64,000 nucleotides of DNA. Origin: Siphonodentalium dalli. Taxonomy: Eukaryota; Mollusca; Scaphopoda; Gadilida; Siphonodentaliidae. The translations under genes were made by a program, and so were the position numbers. Shown here piece by piece: positions 44,855 to 56,153 of the stretch; position 1 is the first letter of the stretch; every line of letters starts with the position of its first letter. The stretch is from assembly GCA_032622095.1 (NCBI GenBank), contig CP136065.1, positions 152,461,577-152,525,576 on the forward strand, in the 5' to 3' direction. A model generated the notes under the pieces. That model saw only the letters and a list, made by a program, of their open reading frames with translations. It searched no databases and was not told the origin of the DNA.

Positions 44855-47474
44855 AGGTGGGATATGAATTTGTGTAATTTTAGAAGGTGTCTAGACTGAT
44901 GAAAATATTAGTGCAAGTGACCTTGACCCCCATCCATAGAGAGCAGTAGCGTTTTCTGCGAAACAGTGGCTCTAGATACTGGGTCAATTTTTTATAACCC
45001 AAAATTTGTCATCTGCATTAAAAATTGATTTTCTGGAATTGTAAACGGCGAAAAGTTGAAATTTTTTCACATTGATGTTGGAAGCCAGAGGCCTTTAAAC
45101 AAACATAGGTGACCATGCTTGAAAAAATATGGTATTCGTGTCCCTTGGGTATGAATATGCAATATTTTGGTCATTTTTTGAATAAAAATCACATTTTCAA
45201 TAAAAAGATCAAGGGCCATAACTCTTGATAGCCTATATATTATGGAAATTATTTATCAAATTCTGAATGCCTATTCTGTACTAATTTCAGGCATATATAT
45301 ATTGTCTATATGGTTTGGGATCATAATCCAGATAGATTTCAATGAATCTATGGGCCCCCTATGTTTGGGCCCATTCCTGTTGAAACTGTGGAGTGTCACC
45401 ACACCAAGAAACAGCGAACCATTATTTACTTCTGTTCCGTTGGAGAGTGTTGAACCATGCGAATTACGTCCCTTTTGGAACCTTTCGCAAAACAATGCGT
45501 TAACTGGCACGGTGTGGCTATTCTATGTGCGATTGTCCGCCTATCATTGTGGATATGTCGACGATAGCAATTGGCGAATCTCTAATTTATTACACATTAT
45601 ACATGTAGATGGTTAAATCACTGTCATCACTGGCATAGTCATTTACGTTTTACAGGGCTTAAAAATCTGATGAGTATCAGAATCATGATTCTCAATATTA
45701 TTCTAAAAAAAGCAGCTGATTCGCTGTAGAAATGATACATTTTGATTCTGGAAAAACGTTATGGGATTTTAGGCCTGTTTTCTGAGCTAGCCACTTGCAC
45801 GTTCAATTGCTGTCAGACGTTCGCGCGCCACTTGTTTTTGAGATGGCTATTATTTTTGCGATTGTCTTCCTATCATGGTTGGCTCGTCGGCGATAGAAAT
45901 TTGCTGCGATTTTCTAAATTATTCCACCATGCATACGTTTAAACCGACGTTATCATAGGCATAGCCATATACATTTTATGAGCTAACCGCTCGCATGTAC
46001 GAATGCTATCGCTCTTATCGCGACTCTCGTTTGAGATGGCTATTCTTTTTGCGATTGGCTTCCTATCATGGTTGGCACATAGGCGTTAGCATTTGGCGAT
46101 TTTCATATTTATTACGCCTTATAGACGTTTAAACACAGGTTATCATAGGCATAGCCATTTACATTTTATGAGATAACCAATCGCACGTTAAATTGTTGTC
46201 GCTCTTATAGCGTCTCTCGTTTTGAGATGGATATTCTTTTCGCGATTGCTTTCCTATCTTGTTTGACACGTCGGCGATAGCAATTATGCGACTTTCTAAT
46301 TAATTGGACCCTACAGACGTTTAAACGGACGGTAATGATCGGTATAGCCATTTACAGTTTCCATGGCTTAAATCAGAATCTTTATTCTCAATTTGTTTCT
46401 CGGGAAAACATAAAAAAATGAAAATAAAATGATATATTTTGATTCTCAAACCTGTAGGTGATTTTGGGCCTAATTTATGAGCTAGCCACTCATATGTTCA
46501 ATTGCTGTCGCTCTTATCGCGCCTCTCAACTTTGGGGAATGTTTATCCCTACGTGCAGGCCCTTAAGGGCCATGTTGGTATGTGTCATCTCTTGTCGTGT
46601 ATGCATAGATCCTCTTCCATGTTGTTGTTTTCAACCGAAACTCGACTTTTGTACCGCTTGGTACTACATTTTCCAACGGAATATAAGTAAAACCTTTATA
46701 TTCTCTCACTTACCTTTGCCAGTGAGCTTACCATGCTAAACAATGAGTCCCCAGACTTGGCTTGTAGCCTGGGTAATACATAAACATGTAGATACATTGT
46801 TACTTTATCTCTCGTACCATTAAAAACCACCGTGACTGCATTTGTAGAATGACGGTCAGTGTGTTGTGATTTGTGGATGTGTGGCTTGTATATTTATATG
46901 CCGATACATATACAAACTTTACCATAGTAAAACTAGAGGCTTAACTGGCCACTCCACTAATGATATTGTACATGCCCTCCCGATAGGAATTACGCCTCTC
47001 TGGTCCCTGATAGATATTCAGCTTACCATACCCAACACGTTAACCGCTCACTTTATACTCTCATCGTCTCATTACGAGTACGACATATAGCAATTTGATT
47101 ATAAAAGTATCGTTTCATTCGCTTACTTATATTATTCAGATTTCAGACCAGTGTGCTATGACAATATATATTTACGTACATTTGTCTTCAAGACCATAAA
47201 AGCATAGCTGAACAGAATTAGAACATAGTTCATACTATCACCCGGGTTGAAATACATGTAATATTCCGACCAGTCTGTCGTAAATGATTGCATTTATCCT
47301 GTTACAAGAGTGGGTGGTGGTTGATAATTATTGAGACCAGACTGTCACATACACTGAGGCTGAAAAGTATTACGCAACGTTATACTATCTAGAACATAGT
47401 TTATATTATTGCAGGGGCTGAAACGTCACCAGACCAGTCCTATGTAAATAATAACATTTGTCTTATTGATTACA
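44855..47474 (+). repeat. Array unit 4 (2620 bp)
   Basis: Ends exactly at TTATTGATTACAAC, where the reverse transcriptase pseudogene starts. It shares GGCCCCCTATGTTTGGGCCC with unit 2. Confidence 0.8.
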
Positions 47475-48750
47475 ACAGTAGTGAAAACTACGGCTTAGAT
47501 AAAGGTGAATTATCGGTTACACAGAAACACGGTATTCTTACTCTGATTCCAAAAGAAAACAAACCAAAACAATTCCTAAAAAATTGGCGACCTATTTCAC
47601 TTCTTAATGTGTCATACAAAATTTTATCCGGTATACTTTCTGAAAGATTGAAAAGTGTAATTCAAGATCTTATTCATCATGACCAGAGTGGGTTTTTAAA
47701 AGGTAGATTCATTGGCGAAAATATACGATTAATATCAGACATCCTGTCCACAACACAATCTGCTAATATTCCTGGACTACTTGTACTCCTTGACTTCGAA
47801 AAAGCTTTTGATTCGGTCTCCTGTTCATTCTTGTCGTCAGTCTTAAAATACTTCAACTTTGGTGATAATTTTATTAAAATCATTAATTGCTTGTATAACG
47901 GTATATCGTCAAATGTCAATATCAACGGGCATGTGTCTCGTAGCTTCAGAATCTCGAGGGGCTGTCGCCAAGGTGATCCAATTTCGCCTTACATTTTTTT
48001 ATTGTGTGTAGAAATATTAGGTATAGGATTCCGGAAACGGAAAAATATCAAGGGTATTAAGATAGGGAATTCAGAATTTAAACTTTCACAATATGCTGAC
48101 GATACCTCATTATTTCTTGATGGTGACCCCCAAAGCCTTGACAATGCATTCGAGCTATTACATGACTTTTATCTTATTTCAGGTTTAAAAATTAATTACG
48201 ACAAAACAGTTGCGATATGGTTGGTAAGAAAAGAGATTGTACTGACTCTATATGTGACAGATGGAAAATAAGATGGCTATCAAATGGTTTTAAAGTTCTC
48301 GGTGTAAATTTCCAATTAGATGCCGATGATATATTTTCGAATAATTACATCACAGCGTACAACCAGATACGAATTTTTTTTTCTGTGTGGTCTAAAAGAC
48401 ACCTGGCGGTTATCCCATGTTACTTGGGAATAGAAATATAACTGTTTTATGCAAACATAATTCCCATATTTCTTTGATTTTCAGGATTCATTTTCCCACC
48501 CTCCCATCCCAATATTATGTTAGCAGCTTGAGATTTATGTTTCATCTCACACTAATCTGTCGCTTGAAATTCAAAACTTTTTATTATGGCTACATATATG
48601 TTACCTCTATTACTAAGGCAATAGCTAGGGTATTGATGCTAGGTATGTTTATGGAACATTCTTATATATCAGCAGGTGGGAGGGCGGTTATTGGCCTCCA
48701 CCTTCTTGACTATATATTTTTGTTTAAGTTGATTATTGGTTTTTTATGTT
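47474..48750 (+). pseudogene. L1-Tx1-type LINE reverse transcriptase, 5'-truncated and frameshifted
   Basis: From the array edge the frame is open for about 265 codons. It shows Gly-Ile-Leu-Thr-Leu-Ile-Pro-Lys-Glu, Asn-Trp-Arg-Pro-Ile-Ser-Leu-Leu-Asn, Asp-Gln-Ser-Gly-Phe, motif A Leu-Asp-Phe-Glu-Lys-Ala-Phe-Asp-Ser-Val, motif B' Gly-Cys-Arg-Gln-Gly-Asp-Pro-Ile-Ser-Pro and motif C Tyr-Ala-Asp-Asp-Thr. These are the catalytic motifs of non-LTR reverse transcriptases of the L1/Tx1 group. A frameshift near 48213 moves the C-terminal part to another frame (Lys-Lys-Arg-Asp-Cys, then Lys-Val-Leu-Gly-Val-Asn-Phe). A second shift near 48420 leaves a decayed tail to about 48750. The endonuclease and N-terminal fingers are missing. 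Not functional. Confidence 0.85.
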
Positions 48751-50210
48751 TATAATAATAAACAGCCCATTTGAATCTGAACTACAGTGTTTGTTGTCAA
48801 TGAACAAGCTCATCCTCTGAGTCCCCTCTTGTCCCTATATATAGTCATTGAGATTCTGAAGAACATAAATATTTACATCTCAACTTCAATTTTCAGCAAT
48901 AAACTATCCATGATAACAAAAAATACTTGTTTGGCTACGATTTACGTTTAAAATGACTCAATAGCAACTCAATAATTATCAACACACACAGAGTCGAATC
49001 CGAAGCGATTGGATAGCGATCTCCGGTAAAATTATTAACTCCAGACTCCAGCCCGATGGCCGATGCTACGGATGTAATTTGTAAACAAAATTGCCCAGAT
49101 CACATTTAATGTTCTCGTGACAAATGTCATGTCATTAGCACTGTTATGAAGCTGAAAAATGTTAATATAAGGTAACACATTTTATTTATTCCCAATAAAA
49201 TTAGCTATGTTCATCAGCCTGTTGATCAATTTGATTCATGATAATTTGTGTTCAGAGTAACTATACACGTTATCATGGACGCTCTTTCGAACATTGGACA
49301 AATGAAAAATGCGGCACGAACTTTGAGTGTTCAGTCGAGCATTACAAAAAACATGAATACGGCTGAAATGAACAAACATAAGTATATATAGTATAGTGTT
49401 CGTAGGAAGCAGAAACATGCAGTATATACATCAACTACTTGTTCAAATGTGTCTAGCATTGAGTTTTCGAGTTGTTTTTTCACTGAAATTCAAATGGAAT
49501 TCTCGTTCCGCGCGTTCGCGTCACCCGGGGACGTCGTATGGGGCGACGGTTATAGACTCGCCCATTTTTCTAACAGTGTCACTACCCGATGTGACTCGTC
49601 TACTACAACGTATATGCACTGATAGATCAGGGCCCTGTTTCATGAAGGCAACTTATGACATAGTTGGGACTTAAGATGGTCATACGTTCAAACTTCAGTC
49701 ATAAGTGCGTTTCACGAACAAAGTCTTAACCTGAGATGGTCTTAACTTTGGTCTTAACTTTAAGACTGGTGTGAGGTGTCATAAGATAATCTTAAAGTTA
49801 AGACCTACGTTGTGATCCGCAGTTGGTCCGAAATGTGGATGGGATCTAGTTCATGTATATATTATTATACACACATTTAACTGAATAACACCTTGCTAGC
49901 ACGGAGGGGTGTTTCAGAAATGATAGTAATTAATAACCAACTGGTATAGCAGTGACGTGACCAGTGGTTGCAAGATTGGCGGGTGTCCGCTACTAACTGT
50001 AAACCGCCAAGAACGGACTATATAGACATTTCTAATTGCTGTAACAAAACGAATATATTTACATAGAGTTGAACATCATTTGCGATTCAAATCACCCAAT
50101 CGCACTGTAGACAATAATCATGTTGAGACAATTAGTCCCAACATTTTCACATCGAGGATAATAGTGAATGATTTATACTCATTTTTTTTTATTATAAATT
50201 CTTATGTCAG

Positions 50211-50211
50211 C

Positions 50212-50242
<31 letters not shown>

Positions 50243-50243
50243 T
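50211..50243. repeat. (ATT)n microsatellite
   Basis: About ten ATT repeats inside the Harbinger-like element. Confidence 0.85.
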
Positions 50244-50470
50244 ACTTGCGTTTCTATATTATTATGTTATAATTTGATTGTAAAATGTATTGTATATGTA
50301 CCCCGTATATATATATCGGCAAGATAATAATACATAATATATGTTATTTTATTATTATTATGTATATTATCATAATCTATTAACTATGAAATAAAAAGAT
50401 ATATAGCATGTATATAGTATACGGACCGCGCGGGCACACCGGGATCCGCGAAAGAACATATAATATCACT

Positions 50471-50587
50471 GTGAACCGGCCCACAGACCCCTGGGGGGAA
50501 TTACTAAAATAACAATATAGACTATACCAGTGGTATAGTCTATATTGGTAGTTTAGTAATTTTCCACAGGGGCCTGTGAACCGGCCG
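50471..50587. repeat. Palindrome of about 115 bp
   Basis: GTGAACCGGCC, ACAGACCCCTGGGG and ATATAGACTATACCA pair with TGGTATAGTCTATAT, CCACAGGGGCCTGTG and GAACCGGCC. The centre is at 50528. The arms have a few mismatches. It lies inside the Harbinger-like element. Confidence 0.75.
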
Positions 50588-51762
50588 TCTGTTCACGTGT
50601 TGTTAATTATAAACGCTCTTTATTAGAAGTCGTTGATTTGGTTTTTATTAAAACAAACATGCAGAATGTCGTTCAACGTAACGTACTTTCGAAGTTCATA
50701 CGCAGTTTGTTAATTATAACAGACGTTTAGCACATTTGTCAACAGAACCAGAGCAAATGGCATTAACATCATTTATATATGGCTTCTACAAGTATGTCTC
50801 AGGTTGGAAATAAGTCTATTTGGAGCACGATATGAAGTCCTATTCACATTATAGCAATATAAATAAAGAGCGTTTTGTGTTAGTATTCCACGAATGTTGG
50901 CAATCAATAAAGAGCGTTTAGCTCAGTGCTTCCATTGTGGTGTATTGTATGTGTATGCCGTCGTGGTGACATATTCGGTTTCCTGGTAGTATAGATGCTT
51001 CAAAGACGTATAATGCATTATAACCTAATATCAGCATTGAAAGGAGCGAACATATGTCTCGCGTCGCCGGTGTGGCATGTTATATGGGTGAAGGTTCACA
51101 TTCTGAGTTACGATGTATAAGTCCCTTTAATAACTGAAATAATATATTTGAGCTCGTTACGTTTGTATAAAATAGGCATTGGAAGCATGCAGCTATGTGT
51201 GGATGGGGTCTGACGCGAAACCACAGTTAAAAAGCGCGCTCGTGCAGTTAAGTATGCACCAGTCATTATACCGATTATCGCCCTTGCATTAAAATATCAT
51301 AATTATTCTTAGACACGCCCTAGTATCTGTCACCAGACACTGTACCTAGGCATATAACATACACAGAACCAACATTTTCTGTGCATAGCTGTAATAAATT
51401 GTCGAGAGCCAGTATAAAAGCGCGCGAACTTAAATTACTACTTAAGTAGGACTTAATCTTGTTTTGTGAAACGCGTTCTTGAAACGGAAAAGTTACATCA
51501 TAAGATCCACCTTAGATCTTAGATTAAGTCCATCTTAAGATAATCTTATGACATTGCTTCATGAAACAGGCCCCTGGTCACGCGCTGGCCTCTCGTCCAA
51601 TCAAATGCCCGCATTTCGACGAAAACGAAAGTAGTTGTAATTATATTATCTTTCATACTCACACTCCAACTGCATCGCCAGGTCGTACATAAATTAATGA
51701 CGCCGTTGTGAGAGTTTTTTCGGCAACGCCTGAAAATGGAAATTGAGATCGATATTATTTAA

Positions 51763-51807
51763 AGGTACTCGTTCCGATTCGATGGTCGCCATATCATCAG
51801 ATTATCC

Positions 51808-51852
<45 letters not shown>

Positions 51853-52254
51853 TCATTTTTTGAAATGCGGCTTCAATTTTCAGAATCGATTAATTGCCCA
51901 AAAATAATGCTAACCACAGTCAACTACTGTATAGTATAAAATTGTACAAAACCTGTTATTTATCAACATTTTGTTCAAAGACATTTTGCCTGTTTGTCAA
52001 ATATCTGACACCCAAAATCCACTTGATTTAGTGATATCCATCCTCATCCGCGATTTGGTCCGAGGTCGTCTTCTCGTCGACTTTTCACCAGACCACTAAA
52101 AGTATCGGTGTTAAAAAATAATAGATTTCAAAAATCGATATTTGATCACTCTGAGCTTTGATGGGTGGGTTCATCGACTCGAATCAAATATGTTACCACC
52201 ACCCCCAAGCCAAAGAAATAGTAATTTGCGAGCGTTAATTCGGAATACGCATCT
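51763..52254. mobile_element. TTAA-family element (AGGTACTC ends), copy 4
   Basis: TTAA at 51759-51762 and 52255-52258 flanks the element. The left end is AGGTACTCGTTCCGATTCG, and the right part keeps CCAAAGAAATAGTAATTTG. The interior resembles copy 1 (AGAATCGATTAATTGC, TGCTAACCAC). A (CAA)n run of about 44 bp lies at 51808-51851. Confidence 0.65.
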
Positions 52255-52258
52255 TTAA

Positions 52259-53560
52259 AATCGCTCACAAGTTACAAAGCAATTGCACAGTCTGTACTCG
52301 ATGATTTACCTTTCTTCCGATTCATGCTACGACTTTCTTTTGATTTTCATCACTTTTGACCAAAAATGCTGATCACATGTGTATAAAATATGTTAATAAA
52401 AGGGGTTAAATGTACATATAAACGAATAAGTCAGCATAACTACGGGGCTAATGATCTAAATGTGTTATGAAGACCAAAACAACAATTTCAAAAGCATATG
52501 TAAACAAATAAACGCCATATTTCTCAGATTTTGTGTTAATTGTTCGTTCCAAATAGGCGATCAAATGTACTCATACTCAAAGTACCTTAACTCATTCAAT
52601 GCCAGGTTCCCTGGGTAAAACGGGTGGCTGAGTGCCAGGTTTCCTGGGGAAAAGCCATCATTTACACTAACTAGATATTTACATTGATTATTCAATATTG
52701 GAAAGAATCTAATTGACGGCAAATATTGATATTAAAGTTCTTTAAAAGTCAAATTCCGGTAATACAGTGTCATCACAGCTCCAAATTTCACGTTGCCATG
52801 GCAACGAGTACTTCAAATTGACACCGATTGTATGAAAATTACAAATGTGTTGTTTTATGTGGCCATCTAACTAATACATTCTTTGCAGTTTTAGACATTA
52901 ATTTTGCTGGTGGAATAACATAGCATTATGCTATGACAAAGATTGGAATGGGGGGGGGGGGTGATTAGTGAGACCTAACGAATTTTCTAAATGGGATGAC
53001 GTTTAAAATGACCAATTTCCTAGAAAAGTGGATGGCAAAACGAAACAATTTGAAAATCAATTGTTTCCGTTCTATATATAGGCCTACAACAATCGCACTT
53101 TCGCTACATGTATGGCGTCAATGACACATTTTGGGCAATCGGAGTATCCCGGTGGCAATTCAATCGAATTCAGCACATCGAAAAAACCACTCACTACCAA
53201 ATGTCCGTTCGATATCTTAAAACATGTAAGAGCAATATATTGACAATGTTTCCTGTAGTAAATTATCATTGTAATTTGGCGAACCCCTTAATGTACATAT
53301 TTTGATTGACGTAATGTGTGCGTTGTCCAAATCGGTATTCATCGATCTTTTGGCGATAAACCAAGTGTTCGATGGATCAGGGCAAGCCCGACTTGATAGT
53401 AATCGCACTTTACACAATCAAAATCGGTCTCCAATTAACATATATGGACGCTGTATGCGTTGACCTCTTAGACAGTTTGAACTCTGCAAGACTTTAGTCA
53501 CGCCCACAAAACACACGATTTTTCACCACCTATATTCAGGCTATGGTATACTATTAGGGC
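52259..53560. other. Unassigned sequence with a G10 tract
   Basis: No supported gene or repeat. CCAGGTTCCCTGGG and CCAGGTTTCCTGGGG form a short local duplication at 52600-52655. Complementary frames at 53084-53305 have no domain. Confidence 0.4.
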
Positions 53561-53564
53561 CACT

Positions 53565-53860
53565 TCCTAATGGCGCTTTCGGCGCGCGCCGAAAGCGACA
53601 AAAAGTGCGCCATTAGTAACGCGCCGAAAGCGCCGAATGCGCCGAAAGCGACAAAAAGTGCACTTTTTGTCACTTTCGGCGCACTTTTTGTCGCTTTCGG
53701 CACATTCGGCGCGCGCACGAAAGCGACAAAAAGTGCGCCATTAGCAACGCGCCGAAAGCGACAAATAGTGCGCCGATTGGCGCCGATACGGCGCACTATT
53801 TGCCGGTGCGCCGAAAGCGACAAAATATGCGCCGAAAGCGACAAAAAGTGCAGCGTTTCC
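53565..53860. repeat. GC-rich palindromic cluster (GCCGAAAGCGACAAAAAGTGC)
   Basis: At least six forward copies of CCGAAAGCGACAAA and at least two reverse copies of TTTGTCGCTTTCGG are packed in 300 bp. They are joined by GCGCGCGCC, TGCGCCATTAG and GGCGCACT pieces. Local base composition is far above the surroundings. Frames seen on both strands are low-complexity products of the repeat. Confidence 0.75.
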
Positions 53861-56150
53861 GGCATGCGTAACGAGGTGTAATCTGTATCCCATTAAAATG
53901 GAGGCGTTCATTGTTGACAATTGTTTTCTAAATTTTACATACCGTGAAATTATCTATAAGTTTTATCAGAAATATGGAATTACAATTAGGTGAGTGAACT
54001 TCAAAAGCCACAGCCCCTCAACCCCCCCCCCATTCGCAGGGATGTAGTGACGGAGAGTTCAACATGTTCCCTGCCTTGTTTGTTCAATGTTATAGGGGGG
54101 TCTGGAAAAAAATTGCACATATAGGGCCCAAAAAGTTGTTTTCCGACCCCGAGGGACCCACCACCCCATTTTTGCCAAAAAATAATTTTTTCGTCCAAAA
54201 TTTTGGGGACCCACCCCATTTCTCATGTTTTTATCGTTTTTCGCCGTTCTTCAAAAACTGTGTTAACTGCCTTACTAATTGGCAAACACAGATCAGAAAA
54301 ACAAAATAATAAACTGTATTTCCAGGTGTTTCCTTGTGTTTTCAGTATCTAACAACAATAATAATGCATTGTGTAGGTACATTATATGTCACAAATCGCC
54401 CCAGACCCCCATTATAGCCTTAATATATCGAGTGTGTTGTGTCTGACAGAGAACACTGGCGTAAATAGTGGTAAACAGATCAGGGGTTCCACAATTATTT
54501 GTGCATAACCAAAGAACTCTTTAGTCTTATCCACCAGGGTGCATGGGGTGGGGGAGGGGAATTGTTTTTGGTTAGGTATATACACATAGATATATGGTTA
54601 TTATACCGTTATTCCGCGCGATATTAGTCAGCGGTTATGTAGTTGACATCTCGAGTCGTCTCTCCGTACAAACATTTTGTCATATTTTGATGCCCTATGG
54701 CATGGTGAAGGACCAGAAATGGGGAACGAATATGCATAATATCACGAGTTGTGACCATCAATGCCTACCAGAGTTATGGGCCCTGTTCGACTTTATGAAA
54801 TTCAGTCCGTAGAAAGTTTTTGCAATATAAGTTAAAGTGTCGGTTGTCGAATTTTGATGTGGTTTGGTATGGTGATAGATCAGAATGAAGAATTGAATGT
54901 CATTTCTCAATGCATCTGAATGCATCACATTACTATTTCAGTTCATCTATTTGTAAGTGATAACAGTATACAATTAGTATTTTAGTTTAGTCTTGTTGAG
55001 CAGTAAATCTCCAAGGTGAAGTTCGGAAATTTAATGAGAATAGTGTCACCTTCAGTTGGGATTGTCTGAGCAGTAAACAGTAACGGTCATTCATCATAAC
55101 CAATTCAGTATTATTTGGATAATTGTTGCAAATTAACATTACTTGCAATCATTCAAGATGAGAAATAACCAGAAGGAATGAATTTGATTACATGCCAGAA
55201 CAAGACAGTATTTCAGACATTTGAAATTTATGAGATACCCTTTTCATTTTCTTGTTATGCAACAATCAGGTTAATGATATCTAGTCATCATTGAGTATCC
55301 ACCATGTATTATGCAATTTGTGATACAGTTGTTTTGTTTTATTACTTTTATTCAAGTAATACAACTGGGTAATATATTAATTTTGTTACTAAATATTTCT
55401 TCCGTTGATCATAAGTTTCCTGAACGCTATTACGGTGGTCCACTGTGAAGTGGTCCGGGATCCTGTGAAATCCAGAATGTTGCTAAATATGAGGCTAAAG
55501 AGTCACTATAGCTGCCTTTATAGCCCCATACCAACAAGCATGGTACTAACATGCTTACAAACAACATTACATGGTCAGTACTTGTAAATTGTTTGAAAAA
55601 AAAACCCATTTTGCAAAAAATTTACAAGCACAATTTTTTCAGCCTCTGGACCACCCACCACCCCGGCCCTATATCCGAATTTTTTTGCAGACCCCTCCCC
55701 CTGTGTTAGAACATTACAAAAGTTCCCATGTTTTGCACTGATGGAATAAGATCTCTACAAGCACTATGTAGAGTAAAGTTTCATGGCATAATCTAGGGGA
55801 GGGGTTTCTTCAATTTCAACTACATGTAGATAGCACCAGGCTGTTGACTCAACATGCAACATTAATTTGAAGGACTAAGGGTACGATCATACCCTGGCAA
55901 GTTTGCACAATATGATATGCAGGCATTTTGTCGTAGAAAAGGATATTGCCATAATATGAACGGAAACCAGCACATAAACTGCATGTGTGCCACAGCTAAC
56001 TACTATTATACGTGCGAAATAGAGACTTCCGGTCAGCGAACGGTAGGGGGCGGACGCGTCTTTCTCGAGCTCAGAAAAAAAATCATATATCGCCTAAAAC
56101 TCATAGATATCATGATCGAAACAAGCTACAAGAACTCACCGAATACATAA
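53861..56150. other. Unassigned sequence with decayed repeat at 54000-54300
   Basis: Poly-C and poly-T rich motifs at 54015-54250 (GGGCCCAAAAAGTTG, GACCCACCCCATTTCTC) resemble an old repeat, and similar CCACCACCCC pieces recur at 55640. No gene is supported. The first part of the LINE below may extend back to about 56030, but no endonuclease domain is visible. Confidence 0.4.
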
Positions 56151-56153
56151 GGA

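Larger units (their letters stand above)
36255..47474 (+). repeat. Tandem array of four units of about 2.6 kb
   Basis: Four head-to-tail units start at 36255, 38871, 42265 and 44855, each opening with a form of AGGTGGGATATGAATTTGTG. Lengths are 2616, 3394, 2590 and 2620 bp. Identity looks above 95%. Each unit contains AAGATCAAGGGCCATAACTC, a series of degenerate 180-250-bp subrepeats (TTTGCGATTG, TCCTATCATGGTTGG, CATAGCCAT), a GTGAGCTTACCAT block and a final CATTTGTCTTATTGATTACA. No frame over 124 codons exists. Conserved frames are simply copied with the unit and show no known domain. I read it as a large satellite or segmental tandem duplication. Coding is not supported. Confidence 0.85.
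49631..51573. mobile_element. PIF/Harbinger-like non-autonomous element (1.94 kb)
   Basis: Termini are GGCCCTGTTTCATGAAGGCA and, inverted, GGGCCTGTTTCATGAAGCAA. Looser subterminal pairing in CTTAAGAT-rich sequence extends over 150 bp. The flank is CAG on the left and CTG on the right, where the uninterrupted copy at about 1109-1112 has a single CAG. A 3-bp CWG duplication and GGGCC-TGTTTCA ends fit Harbinger-type elements. ISL2EU is an alternative. The interior has palindromes and (ATT)n, with no transposase frame. Confidence 0.7.
48863..51646. repeat. Dispersed 0.8-kb repeat, copy 2, split by an insertion
   Basis: Homologous to 383-1178 outside the inserted element at 49631-51573. A 38-codon frame at 49275-49391 (start ATGGACGCTCTTTCGAAC) matches the 26-codon one in copy 1, apart from a small indel that ends copy 1 earlier. 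Confidence 0.7.

Noticed and set aside
36643-46739. Repeated open frames of 60-124 codons in the 2.6-kb units
   Set aside because: They recur only because the DNA unit is duplicated. No known domain, length varies with indels, and overlapping frames on both strands are equally conserved.
53554-53881. 103-codon frames on both strands
   Set aside because: They are low-complexity translations of the GCCGAAAGCGACAAA repeat.
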